A DNA stretch of 38,762 nucleotides from Planctomycetota bacterium. GTDB taxonomy: Bacteria; Planctomycetota; B15-G4. Below are positions 1-8,440 of the stretch, piece by piece. A model generated the notes under the pieces. It did not search any database. It saw nothing but the letters and a program-made list of their open reading frames with translations, and had not been told where the DNA came from. Location of the stretch: assembly GCA_003644265.1 (NCBI GenBank), contig QNBX01000023.1:1-38762 (forward strand), in the 5' to 3' direction. The position numbers and the translations under genes are program-made. Each line of letters begins with the position of its first letter. Position 1 is the first letter of the stretch.

Positions 1-713
1 CAGGTGCGACGCAGCTTGGCCGCCCACTTGCTCAGCACGTCGTAGTTGATGACCACGACCTGCGCATCCTCCGGGAAGGTCTTGCCGGCCACCCCCACCG
101 GGCCGCGGTCCACCAGCCAGCGCTGCGCCTCGCGGGCCCAGTTGAGCTTGAGGCTGGCCGGGCAGACGATCAGCACTCGCTGCGCCGCTGGGTCGGCGTT
201 GACCACGCCCAGGGCCTCGATGGTCTTGCCCAGGCCCATCTCGTCGGCGAACAGCGCGCTCTTCCGGCCCATACCGAAGGCGATGGCCGCGCGCTGGTAC
301 GGGAGGTAGGCCAGGCCCTCGGGGCAGGGCACATCCAGCTCCGCGTCTTGGGCCTGGCTGGCGAGCAGGGTCCGCTTGCGCTCCCGCAGGCGCGCGAGCT
401 TGGCCCGAGCGGCCTTGCGCTCCTGCTTGTCGCGCGCCTCCGCGGCGGGACCCGCGCGCTCCGTGAGCGCGGCGCGAAGCTCGGGCTCGGCGTGCTCCAC
501 CAGCTCCAGCGCCTTCAGGACGTCGTCCGTCCACCAGACGCGAGCCAGGTCGTGAGCGCACAGGGCGCAGTGCTTGCGCCGGCATCGATGCCCGGAGTGC
601 CAGGAGAGGCCCGCATCCTTGGGGATGGCGCGCTGCCCGTACCCGGACCGGAGCACGAACAGCCCCTCGACGGGCTCGGTCAGCTCGGGGGTCTCCAACG
701 CCAGCGTCTCCAT
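1..713 (-). CDS. SNF2-family DEAD/DEAH helicase (SMARCAL1-like), N-terminal part
   Basis: Translation of the minus strand from ATG 713 gives 237 residues and then runs off the window edge, so the C-terminal helicase lobe is not visible. Residues about 18-62 hold a motif seen in bacterial SMARCAL1-like proteins (PKDAGLSWH, then VWWTDD). Inside it is a Cys/His cluster (H39, H42, C44, H48, C49, C52, H54) that could bind zinc. A charged, probably helical linker follows at about 85-120. Then comes the first SNF2 lobe: YLPYQRAAIAF (Q-like motif), Walker A DEMGLGKT at 157-164, motif Ia VLIVCPASLKLNW, and VVINYDVLSK. SNF2 proteins are ATP-driven double-stranded DNA translocases; SMARCAL1 relatives anneal or remodel forked DNA. 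The exact role here is inferred. It is divergent from the FG-GAP gene. Confidence 0.88.
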   Translation of the reverse strand, partial: METLALETPELTEPVEGLFVLRSGYGQRAIPKDAGLSWHSGHRCRRKHCALCAHDLARVWWTDDVLKALELVEHAEPELRAALTERAGPAAEARDKQERKAARAKLARLRERKRTLLASQAQDAELDVPCPEGLAYLPYQRAAIAFGMGRKSALFADEMGLGKTIEALGVVNADPAAQRVLIVCPASLKLNWAREAQRWLVDRGPVGVAGKTFPEDAQVVVINYDVLSKWAAKLRRT

Positions 714-1091
714 CGTCCGGGGCGCGCCATTCTGGGTGGGACGTCCGATTCTGGCAACACGTCAGGCGACCGCGCCGCACGCGCGACGGCATCGTGGAGT
801 CTCGGCCGAGGGCGCGCCAGCGCGGGCGTTGAGTCAGGCCCGACCGCCGCACGACCCGACCGGGCACGCGCAGTTCACATCGGCCCACCAAGCGACCTGC
901 GAGGTGCTTGTTGTATTCGGAAAACACGACTCCATCGGCGCTGCAGGCCGACGAAACCCGTGAGATACTCACGCACAGGGCAGCGCTTGCGGATCGGTAT
1001 GCCGGGAGATCCCGCTGGGCAGACAGCGGACGAGCCCCCGTCGTGCGCCGACCGCGGCCGATCCACCGACGTTCCACCTGTGAGTCACATC
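714..1091. other. Divergent intergenic region between the helicase and FG-GAP genes
   Basis: 378 bases separate two divergent start codons. I see no convincing gene; reading frames crossing it are compositional. It contains two GGCGCGCC palindromes (near 721 and 812) and a 15-base palindrome at 959-973 listed separately. No clear Shine-Dalgarno sequence precedes ATG 1092. Confidence 0.5.
959..973. promoter_or_regulatory. 15-bp palindrome, possible operator
   Basis: CGTGAG-ATA-CTCACG is a perfect inverted repeat with 6-base arms and a 3-base centre, 119 bases upstream of the FG-GAP gene start in a divergent intergenic region. Its size and place suit a dimeric regulator site. No regulator is identified and function is inference. 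Confidence 0.35.
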
Positions 1092-4000
1092 ATGTCATCG
1101 GCCCATCGTTCGTTCGTATTCAGGACTCCTTTGCAGCTCAGCCTGGCCCTCGTCACCGTGGCGCTCCTGGCGCCCTCGGGTGCGGCCCAACTCGACCCCG
1201 GTGACCTGGATGCAGCCCTCACCCTCGGCTCGGGGGTCGGCGGCTTCGGCGGCAGCGTCGACGGCGGCGATCAGTGGGCGGCGGCCGTGACGAGCCTCGG
1301 CGACCTCAACGGCGACGGCGTCCCCGACGTGGCGCTGGGCGCACCCGGCGACGACGACGGTGGCCCCCAACACGGCGCGGTCTGGATCCTGTTCATGGGC
1401 GCCGACGGCAGCGTCAGCTCGCACGCCAAGATCTCGGAGAACGCCGGCGGCTTCGGCGGAAGGCTCTCGAACAACGTGGGCTTCGGACACGCGCTGGCCT
1501 GCCCCGGCGACATCGACGGCGACGGCATGGCAGATCTGGTGGTCGGCGCGCCTCGCGACCCCGATGGCGGCTCGAAGCACGGCGCGGTCTGGGTGCTGTT
1601 CTTGCATAGCGACGGCACGGTCAAGGCGGAGCAGAAGATCTCGGCACTCTCCGGCGGGTTCATCGGCGAACTCGACAACAGCGACGAGTTTGGCCGCGCG
1701 GTCTCCGCCGCAGGCGACGTCGATGGGGACGGTGTCCCCGACCTGGCCGTCGGCGCCTTGAACGATGACGACGGCAACCAGCAGGTCGGCGCCGTGTGGA
1801 TCCTGTTCCTCAACAACGACGGAACCGTGCGCGAGCACAGCAAGATCAGCGGCACCCTGGGCGGCTTCGGCGGGAAGCTCGACAACAACGACGAATTCGG
1901 CCGGTCGATCGCGCTGCTGGGCGATCTGGACGGCAACGGCGTGGGTGACCTGGCGGTGGGCGCGCTCAAGGATGACGACGGAGGCGTCGATCGAGGCGCG
2001 GTCTGGATCCTGCTGCTGGCCGCCGACGGCGCGGTGATCGGGCAGCACAAGATCTCCTCCACGGCCGGCGGCTTCACGGGGCCCTTGTCGGACGGAGACG
2101 CGTTCGGACGCGGGATCGCCGCCGTGGGTGATCTCGACGGCAACGGGAGCCCCGATCTACTGGTCGGCGCCCCGGGTGACGACCTGGTCGGACCCGACCG
2201 CGGCGCCGCGTGGCTGCTGCTGCTCGGGTCGAACGGCGCGCTGGTGGCCGAGCGACGCTACGACGAACTGACCGAACCCCTCGTGCCGGCGCTGGCCGAC
2301 GGCGACGCCTTCGGCCTGGCGCTCAGCGCGGCCGGCGACCTCGACGGCAACGGCGCGGGCGACTGGATCATCGGCGCGCCCCTCGCCGGCACCGACGTCG
2401 GCGAGGCCCGCGTGCTGCTGCTGACGGCCAAGCTCACGCCCGTTCCCTTCGTCCCGTCCGCGGCCATCTTCGAGGGCAAGCCGGGCCGGGCCATCCTGGT
2501 CTCCCCCGACCCGGAGAACGGCGGCACCGACTTCATCGACGAGCCCGTGATCGTGACGTCCAACACCAGCGGCGGCGGCGTGAACGTCCGCGTGGGCGGC
2601 GAGAATGCGCTCGGCAAGGACGAGTCCGGCGAGGTGGCCTTCAGCAGCGTGCAGGACATCCCCACGGGTGAGAACCCGGTGGGCCTCAGCAGCGGCAACT
2701 TCTCCGAGGGATCCGGCCTGCTCTCGACGCTCGAAGACCTGGTGGTCGTCAACCGCGGCAGCGATGACTTCTCGTTCCTCCAGGGACTGCCCGGCGGCAC
2801 CTTCGCCGCAGCGGTGAACTACTCGCTGCTGCCGCAGAACGCGGCGCCTGTCGCCATCGAGGTGGAGGACTTCGACCAAGACGGCCACCTGGACGTCGCG
2901 ATCGCAGGGGACGTCGGCGTCTCGGTGTTCTTTGGCGACGGCGCCGGCGCGTTCATGGCGCACACGCTCACGCCGGTCGCGTTGCTGACCGACATCCGCG
3001 CAGGCTTCATCGACGGGGACGCCTTCCCCGACCTGCTGTGTACCAGCGGCCGGCCGCTGACGGCGGCGCTCCCCACCGAGCAGGGCTTTGCAACCGTGCT
3101 GCTGGGCAACGGCGACGGCAGCTTCACGCCCGCGGGCACCTTCGCCAGCGGGACCGCGCTGGCGTCCGCGCTGCTGACCGATGCCGACGGAGACGGCGCG
3201 CTGGACGCGCTGCTGGTGTCGCACGCCTTCGCGGGCGGGCCCGGCGGCCAACCCCAGGGCCGCATCGATCTCTACGACGGCGACGGCCTGGGCGGCTTCA
3301 GCGCCTCCCTCGCGTTTGCAGGCTTCGAGAGCACCAGCGCCCAGGGCATCCACCCGCTGTACGGCACGCTGGGCGACCTGGACGGTGACGGCGTGCTCGA
3401 TGTCGTGTTCAGCAGCGGCGACAACATCAGCCACGAGGCCGGGACCTTCGCCGACGAGCAGCCGCCCGTGTCGCTCACGGTGCTGCGCGGCCTCCGCGGC
3501 GGCTCGTTCGAAGCGAGCGTGGTCGGCACGGCCTACGCGGGCAAGGGCGTCGACCCGATCCTGGCGGACATCTTCGTCGACCAGCAAGGCCTGCCCGACG
3601 CCATCCTGGTCTGGTACGAGGACGTGGCCGCGGGCCTGGAAGGTGACGACCAGCAGCTCGTGACGTTTGTCACGGCCTTCACGTCCAACGGCGACGCCGG
3701 CTTCTTCGATCCGTCGAGCAGCCAGTTCGACGTGGGCGACGAACCCAGCGACGCCGACATCGCCGACATCAACCCGTCCTCGACCAACACGGATCACGCG
3801 CCCCAGCAGCGGCTCGACGTGGTGGTCACGAACATGGGCGACAACAGCCTGTCGATCCTGTTGGGCGACGGAAACGGCAGCATCCGCTCGGAGCTGGTGC
3901 TGCCGGACGTCGGCCCGTTCACGCTCGAGGACCTCCCTCCGGGTGACTGGATGGGTGGCCTGCGCGGCGTGCGCACGGCCGATCTGGACGGCGACCAGAT

Positions 4001-5288
4001 CCCGGACGCTGTGGTCTCGTCCTGGTTCGAAGACACCTCGCCCGTGAGTCCCGACCCGCGTCCGTTCGCGAGCCTGAGCCGCATCGACGGCGCGACGGCG
4101 GCGGTGGCCCAGGTGCTGCTGCTCGACCGCACAGGTGACCTGGCCCTGGGCGATGTCTCGGGCGACGGCCGCTCCGACGTGGTCCTGGCCGCGCGCTTGG
4201 GGCCCGGTGGTCCCGACGCCGTGCATGTGTTCGAGACGGCAGCGGACGGCTCGCTGCCGCGCTCGCCTCAGGTCCTGCCGATCCCCGCCGGCATGTCGCT
4301 GAGCGGCGGGTTGCTGCTGGCGGATCTGTCGGGCGATGGGCGCCTCGACGTCGTGACGACGGCGGTGGACGCGCTGGCCGACGAGGGCTCGCTGCTGGTC
4401 ATCGACTCCGCGACGTCGCAGAGCACAAGCGTGCCCCTCGGCGCGGCCTGGGGCAACGTGCGCAGCGTGGCGCTGGGCGACCTCACGGGCGACGGCCTGA
4501 CGGACGCGGCCGTTGGCCTGGAGGACGGGCGGCTGCGCCTGGCTCGCGGCCTCGGCGGCGGCGCGTTCGCACCCATGCCGACCGACTCCCAGTCGGCCGC
4601 GGTGGGCGGCGGCGCCGTGGCCCTGGCGGACGTCAATGGCGACGGACGTCTCGACCTGCTCTCCTCGACGGCCACCGATGACGGCGACATCGATCAGGCC
4701 TTCGTGCGGCTGCTGCTCGGCACCCCGTCCGAGGGCATCTTCGCGATCCAGAACGTCGACGCGCTCCAGGCCACCGGCCAGGCCGGCGCCACCACGCCGC
4801 GCATCGCCGACATGAACGGCGACGGCGCCCCGGACCTCGTTCTGGTCCACGGCACCTCCGACCGCATCTCGATCCTCACCAACCAGCTCAGTCACTTCGA
4901 GAGCTTCGGCGCCGGCAAGGCGGGCAGCGGAGGGCTCGTACCTCAGCTCAACGCGCAGGGTTTCTCGACGCCCGGAGGCCTGTTTGAGCTGGAGCTCAGC
5001 GAGGGCGTCGGCGCGGCGCCCGGTCTGTTCCAGATGGGCGTGGGTCGGGTCGAGGGCGGCTTCCTGCACGTGGAGGCCGTGCTGTTCGAGCTGCCCATCG
5101 CGCTCAGCGGCCAGCCGGGAGGGCTCGGCGCCGGGAGCTGGGCGCTTCCGCTCGCCACGCCCGAGAACGCGGAGCTGGTGGGGCTGGAGGTCACCTTCCA
5201 GGTGCTGCTGCTCGACCAGGGCGCCGGCACGCCTGCCCCCACCAAGCTGGCGGCCAGCAACGGCTTGGCCATGTTGATCGTGCGTTAG
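1092..5288 (+). CDS. Large secreted FG-GAP/VCBS beta-propeller protein
   Basis: The open frame extends upstream to 348, but ATG 1092 is preferred because it gives a clear Sec signal peptide (basic start, then LSLALVTVALLAP and an AQ cleavage-like site). The 1,398-residue product has three parts. Residues about 65-445 hold six FG-GAP units of the form GDxDGDGxxDLxVGAP, as in integrin-like beta-propellers, with Asp-rich calcium-binding loops. Residues about 500-1262 hold roughly eleven looser VCBS/FG-GAP units (for example GDVSGDGRSDVVLAA, ADLSGDGRLDVV). The last ~120 residues form a domain shared with two other secreted proteins in this window, ending SNGLAMLIVR. Such proteins are exported and often surface bound; adhesion or matrix function is inference. 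A terminator-like hairpin follows. Confidence 0.92.
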   Translation: MSSAHRSFVFRTPLQLSLALVTVALLAPSGAAQLDPGDLDAALTLGSGVGGFGGSVDGGDQWAAAVTSLGDLNGDGVPDVALGAPGDDDGGPQHGAVWILFMGADGSVSSHAKISENAGGFGGRLSNNVGFGHALACPGDIDGDGMADLVVGAPRDPDGGSKHGAVWVLFLHSDGTVKAEQKISALSGGFIGELDNSDEFGRAVSAAGDVDGDGVPDLAVGALNDDDGNQQVGAVWILFLNNDGTVREHSKISGTLGGFGGKLDNNDEFGRSIALLGDLDGNGVGDLAVGALKDDDGGVDRGAVWILLLAADGAVIGQHKISSTAGGFTGPLSDGDAFGRGIAAVGDLDGNGSPDLLVGAPGDDLVGPDRGAAWLLLLGSNGALVAERRYDELTEPLVPALADGDAFGLALSAAGDLDGNGAGDWIIGAPLAGTDVGEARVLLLTAKLTPVPFVPSAAIFEGKPGRAILVSPDPENGGTDFIDEPVIVTSNTSGGGVNVRVGGENALGKDESGEVAFSSVQDIPTGENPVGLSSGNFSEGSGLLSTLEDLVVVNRGSDDFSFLQGLPGGTFAAAVNYSLLPQNAAPVAIEVEDFDQDGHLDVAIAGDVGVSVFFGDGAGAFMAHTLTPVALLTDIRAGFIDGDAFPDLLCTSGRPLTAALPTEQGFATVLLGNGDGSFTPAGTFASGTALASALLTDADGDGALDALLVSHAFAGGPGGQPQGRIDLYDGDGLGGFSASLAFAGFESTSAQGIHPLYGTLGDLDGDGVLDVVFSSGDNISHEAGTFADEQPPVSLTVLRGLRGGSFEASVVGTAYAGKGVDPILADIFVDQQGLPDAILVWYEDVAAGLEGDDQQLVTFVTAFTSNGDAGFFDPSSSQFDVGDEPSDADIADINPSSTNTDHAPQQRLDVVVTNMGDNSLSILLGDGNGSIRSELVLPDVGPFTLEDLPPGDWMGGLRGVRTADLDGDQIPDAVVSSWFEDTSPVSPDPRPFASLSRIDGATAAVAQVLLLDRTGDLALGDVSGDGRSDVVLAARLGPGGPDAVHVFETAADGSLPRSPQVLPIPAGMSLSGGLLLADLSGDGRLDVVTTAVDALADEGSLLVIDSATSQSTSVPLGAAWGNVRSVALGDLTGDGLTDAAVGLEDGRLRLARGLGGGAFAPMPTDSQSAAVGGGAVALADVNGDGRLDLLSSTATDDGDIDQAFVRLLLGTPSEGIFAIQNVDALQATGQAGATTPRIADMNGDGAPDLVLVHGTSDRISILTNQLSHFESFGAGKAGSGGLVPQLNAQGFSTPGGLFELELSEGVGAAPGLFQMGVGRVEGGFLHVEAVLFELPIALSGQPGGLGAGSWALPLATPENAELVGLEVTFQVLLLDQGAGTPAPTKLAASNGLAMLIVR

Positions 5289-5292
5289 GCGC

Positions 5293-5331
5293 CGCGCCGC
5301 GGCGGAGCACCGGGGCGCGCGTTGTTTTTCC
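5293..5331 (+). terminator. Rho-independent-like terminator after the FG-GAP gene
   Basis: CGCGCC at 5293-5298 pairs with GGCGCG at 5314-5319, and a T-rich tract (TTGTTTTTCC) begins at 5322. It starts a few bases after the stop codon at 5286-5288. This is the only hairpin in the window with a good T-run on the transcript side. Confidence 0.5.
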
Positions 5332-5407
5332 TTTCGCTGTGGCGCCTTGCCACTCAGGATCGTCGACACGGCGTCACCCGCCTGCCACCCCCTGATCAGA
5401 GGATGCG

Positions 5408-5944
5408 ATGATCCGCCTGGCTCTCTTGACGATGCTCTGCTGCCTGACCGTCTGCGCCTCCACGACGCTGCTTGATGAGCCCGCGCCAGCCGCGCGACCC
5501 GCCGAGACGACCCTGTCCAACTTCGCCTGGATGTCCGGGCGCTGGGTGCTGGAGCACGAGGGCGAGTACCTGGAGGAGAACTGGGGCGAGGCCCAGGGCA
5601 ACGTGATGTTGGGCACCTTCCGCTGGCTGCGCGGCGGCAACGCCTGGCTCTACGAGTTCATGCTGATCGAGCAGCTTCCCGAGGGCGTCGTCTTCCACCT
5701 GCGTCATTTCGGAGCGCGGAACGTGGCCTGGGAACCGAAGGACGCGCCCTTGTCCTACCCGCTGGCGAGCGTCCGCGACGGCGAGGCGATCTTCGAGAAC
5801 CCCGACCGCGATGAGCCGCGACGCTTCGTGTATCGCCGCCACGGCGACCAGATGGAAGTGCGCGTGGAGGCGCCCGACGGCGAGGCCGAGAGCTTCACGT
5901 TCCGTCTGGTCGGAACCGGCGCGCGCAGTCAGGCCCGACGCTAG
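5408..5944 (+). CDS. DUF6265-family exported protein
   Basis: 178 residues, ATG 5408 with an AGAGGA ribosome site about five bases upstream. A short hydrophobic N-terminus rich in Leu and Cys (LALLTMLCCLTVC) suggests export; no clean lipobox is present. The rest matches the DUF6265 pattern as I know it: FAWMSGRW near residues 39-46, then ENWGEAQGNVMLGTFRW, YEFMLIEQ, HLRHFGARNVAWEPKD, and EAIFENPDRDEPRRFVYRR. The family is a small beta-rich, lipocalin-like fold of unknown function. The gene lies alone between the FG-GAP terminator and an IS remnant. Confidence 0.8.
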   Translation: MIRLALLTMLCCLTVCASTTLLDEPAPAARPAETTLSNFAWMSGRWVLEHEGEYLEENWGEAQGNVMLGTFRWLRGGNAWLYEFMLIEQLPEGVVFHLRHFGARNVAWEPKDAPLSYPLASVRDGEAIFENPDRDEPRRFVYRRHGDQMEVRVEAPDGEAESFTFRLVGTGARSQARR

Positions 5945-5948
5945 ACTC

Positions 5949-6263
5949 TGACCTTCCCCGACGGAATCGGACACCCCAACAAGCGCGGAATGCGCACGGA
6001 TGTCCGACATGTCCAAGAGAAGACGACGGAAGTACACGCCTGAGCAGAAGGCGGACGCGCTGCGACTGGTTCGCGAGGCGGGAAACCTGGCGCAGGTCGC
6101 CCGGAACCTGGACCTGGCTGATAGCGTGCTGCGGAGTCGCGACGCCGCACATCGATCGCGGGTCCTTCGGCGCCCAGCTCGCGCTCACGCGCGCGTCGGC
6201 CGCTTACTGTCAGCGGGCGGGTCGAAGGGGATGGCCGGACGCGTATTGTCATCGTGCTGTTGA
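5949..6263 (+). mobile_element. Remnant of an IS3-family insertion sequence
   Basis: Starting at 5949, TGACCTTCCCCGACGG and the following CGGACACC resemble an IS3-type left end. A truncated OrfA follows (see 6000-6137). No intact OrfB is visible. A short stretch at 6342-6350 (GGTAGGTCA) matches the inverted complement of the left tip in 8 of 9 bases and might be a right end, but the similarity fades inward. The element is dead. Confidence 0.55.
6000..6137 (+). pseudogene. Truncated IS3/IS911-type transposase OrfA
   Basis: The frame from ATG 6000 encodes a typical OrfA start: basic SKRRRRKYTPEQK, then a helix-turn-helix with ALRLVREAGNLAQVARNL and SVLRS. After about residue 46 the match to the family stops and the frame continues in unrelated, Arg-rich sequence to 6263. 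OrfA proteins bind IS ends and form the catalytic transposase by frameshifting into OrfB, which is absent here. The fragment marks an old insertion and deletion next to the radical SAM gene. Confidence 0.72.
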
Positions 6264-6347
6264 GTAGGACGTGAGCCAAGCCGGTCAGCCCGTGAGCAGG
6301 TCCCGAGCTGTTGTGCGCCTACCGGATCTCGTCCGCTGCCTGGTAGG

Positions 6348-7952
6348 TCAGGCTTCGCGCACGTTGTGCGATGTGCCCTCGATGGAAACACCGGCGGCCC
6401 GTGCTGCGAGCTGCGGCCGCTTCTTCAAGCCAAGCGACTGCATCAACCGTTTGCCCACGTCGTAGAGTTTGAACTCCACGGTCCACCCATACTTGTGGTT
6501 GCGCAACCGATAGCCAGCCATCCACTTGAGGAAGCTGTGGTAGGGCGTGTTGCCCTTCACGAGCCCGTCGAACCACGGCACCAAGTAGGTGTACCGGTGG
6601 TAGTCGCGCTTGATGTCGGCAGGCAGCGACTCGTAGGTCTTGTTCTCGAACTTGTACTCGACCATTCCGCCCCAGGTTTCGAAGCTCAGCGGCATCTCGT
6701 AGCCGTTGCGCTCCGCATGCTCACCGGACACCGTTCCCGGCAGCGGGCGATAGAGCAGCACCTCGCTGGTGCAGTTCGGGTAGAGCGTCTTCATCTCTGC
6801 GGCCAAGGTGAGGGTCTCCCGCATGGACGCCGGCGTCTCATCCGGGTAGCCGATAATCCAGAACAACCCGATCTTGATGTTGCGCAGCCACATCCGGCGC
6901 ATCGCCACGTCGACGTTGCCCTGCTGGATGCCCTTGCGGATGTAGAGCTGCGTCTCAACGGACGCTGCTTCGGCGCCCACCCACATCATGTGACACCCCG
7001 AATCGCGCATCAGGTCGAGGGTCTCGTCGGAGTAGCGGACGATGGTCTCGACCTCGATCGTCGCGTTCCACTGGATGTTCAGCTCGCGTTCGATGAGCAG
7101 CTCGCAGAACCTCTTCACGCGCTTCTCATGAACACCGAAGTTCGCATCCTGGAAGCGCACCACGTCAAAGCCATACTGCTGCTTCAGCTCAGCAATGCGG
7201 TCCACCAGCTTCTCGGCTTCCAGAGCCTTCCAGCGCCGGTTGGTGAGCATAGGAGAACAGCAGAAAGTGCACGGCTCCGGACAGCCATAGGAGCTGAAGT
7301 ACGACAGCGCCCGATACGGTTTCTCCATGCTGAAGCCGGGCGGATCGGGAAAACGGTAGCGCACCTTGGCCGCGCTGGCCTGGCTCTCCTGAACGTCGAG
7401 GTACTTCTCGACATCGATCAGGTCGAAGGCCGGCGGAGGCAAGTCGTCGAGGCCCACGACTTCACGCTTGGCCGTGTGGAACAGCTGGTCATCCCGCCAC
7501 AACGCCAAGCCTGGGACGTCCTCCACGGACGTGCCATCGCGAGTTGCGAGCAGCCACTCGGTGAAGGTCACCTCGCCCTGCCCCAGACAGACCGCATCCG
7601 CGATGTTGCGCGAAAGATAGAGCTGAGGTGCCACGGATGGAAACCAGCCCCCCCAGATCATGGGCAGGTCCGGGTACTTGGCGCGCACCTCCTCGGCCAC
7701 GGCGGCACCGTCGGCCACCTGGTACCCGACGATGCAGGTCGACGCAAAGGCAAACGCCCCCTCAAGCCTCTCCCAGAGCTTGCCCATCGGGTCGGGCTCC
7801 ACCATCGAGTCGATGATGTCGAACTCGAAGCCATGCTCGAGCGCCGGTGAGAGGATGTGCAGGAACTCAAGCGGCATCAGGTCAGCGCTGTACGGCTGTC
7901 CGAGGCTCGGATCGCCGCGTTCGGGATAGTACATCACTACGCGTTGAGTCAT
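6348..7952 (-). CDS. B12-binding-domain radical SAM protein
   Basis: 534 residues from ATG 7952. The first ~150 residues look like the cobalamin-binding Rossmann domain of B12-dependent radical SAM enzymes (IWGGWFPSVAP, then AVCLGQGEVTF). The radical SAM core follows with the 4Fe-4S motif C224-x3-C228-x2-C231 (GCPEPCTFCC) and downstream VRFQDANFGV, MWVGAEAAS and WIIGYPDE segments. Members methylate or rearrange unactivated carbons in natural-product, lipid or cofactor pathways; the substrate cannot be told from sequence. Codons such as CAA, GTA, TAT, GAT, CTT and TTT are more frequent than in neighbours, and the gene sits between an IS remnant and a broken Usp gene, suggesting lateral acquisition (inference). 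A GAGG lies about 14 bases before the start. Confidence 0.88.
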   Translation of the reverse strand: MTQRVVMYYPERGDPSLGQPYSADLMPLEFLHILSPALEHGFEFDIIDSMVEPDPMGKLWERLEGAFAFASTCIVGYQVADGAAVAEEVRAKYPDLPMIWGGWFPSVAPQLYLSRNIADAVCLGQGEVTFTEWLLATRDGTSVEDVPGLALWRDDQLFHTAKREVVGLDDLPPPAFDLIDVEKYLDVQESQASAAKVRYRFPDPPGFSMEKPYRALSYFSSYGCPEPCTFCCSPMLTNRRWKALEAEKLVDRIAELKQQYGFDVVRFQDANFGVHEKRVKRFCELLIERELNIQWNATIEVETIVRYSDETLDLMRDSGCHMMWVGAEAASVETQLYIRKGIQQGNVDVAMRRMWLRNIKIGLFWIIGYPDETPASMRETLTLAAEMKTLYPNCTSEVLLYRPLPGTVSGEHAERNGYEMPLSFETWGGMVEYKFENKTYESLPADIKRDYHRYTYLVPWFDGLVKGNTPYHSFLKWMAGYRLRNHKYGWTVEFKLYDVGKRLMQSLGLKKRPQLAARAAGVSIEGTSHNVREA

Positions 7953-8440
7953 CGTGTTGCCACTAACCTCTGAATGCCTTCTGACGGACGACGATCAAGT
8001 TGAGGCGAGCCGACTCGTCCACACCGTGTCGAGCAGATGCCACGACCCGTTTGCCGTCCGGTTCATCGGCAGAATGACCTGAAATCCTAGCATCCAGGCC
8101 CGATTGCATACGTCTGTTGCCTGCCCTATCGGCAGGATGCTGCCCGGGATCAACCCTGGATCGGACGGGATCTCGATCGCACACACATCCACCTTCGAGA
8201 TCCGATCATCGCCGCAAGACGATCACTTCATCGTCTCGACCGTGAAGCTGGTGCACGAGCAGTTCCGCACGATGCGTTCGGCGGCGCTGCCGAGCGGGAC
8301 GTGCCGAAGGCGACCGGGTCGATCGCTGGCTCCACCACATGGGGGCCAGGACGAGTTCCGCGTCGGCCTGCAAGCAGCCCGGAGAGATCGGCGCCTTGCT
8401 CCGTCGTGAGCGCCGGGTCGTGCGTGCCATGATCAGGGCC
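7953..8440. other. Gene-poor stretch with decayed sequence
   Basis: 488 bases with no intact gene. It holds a small hairpin (CCTGCC 8120-8125 with GGCAGG 8131-8136) and the universal stress protein fragment at 8223-8380. A 65-codon minus-strand frame (7995-8192) reads somewhat protein-like but matches nothing I recognise. Confidence 0.5.
8223..8380 (-). pseudogene. Frameshifted C-terminal fragment of a universal stress protein (UspA-like)
   Basis: Reading the minus strand, one frame gives LQADAELVLAP and, after a one-base shift, another gives RHVPLGSAAERIVRNCSC followed by TSFTVETMK and a TGA stop at 8225-8223. Together these match the usual end of UspA domains (ADLIVLG..G followed by LLGSVAERVVRxAxCPVL, the ATP-binding loop). 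The N-terminal part is missing: the DUF6370 gene begins at 8441 on the other strand. I read it as a decayed gene remnant; a sequencing error would not restore the missing half. Confidence 0.5.

Noticed and set aside
46..309. 87-codon plus-strand frame at the left edge
   Set aside because: It is antisense to the SNF2 helicase, which has an intact Walker A motif on the other strand.
348..1091. 248-codon upstream extension of the FG-GAP frame
   Set aside because: It overlaps the helicase gene antisense, has no domain, and would bury the signal peptide that starts at ATG 1092.
2157..5369. 1,070-codon open frame on the minus strand opposite the FG-GAP gene
   Set aside because: It is Gln/His/Arg/Val-rich shadow sequence created by GC-biased third codon positions; no signal peptide, domain or start context, whereas the plus strand has clear FG-GAP repeats.
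6342..6350. Possible right end of the IS3 remnant
   Set aside because: Only the terminal nine bases match well; the similarity falls to about 14 of 23 further in, and it overlaps the radical SAM stop codon.
6366..7850. 494-codon plus-strand frame opposite the radical SAM gene
   Set aside because: Antisense shadow; the minus strand carries the CxxxCxxC motif and B12 domain.
7995..8192. 65-codon minus-strand frame that reads somewhat protein-like
   Set aside because: No family, no ribosome site, and it lies in a decayed stretch; not enough to call a gene.
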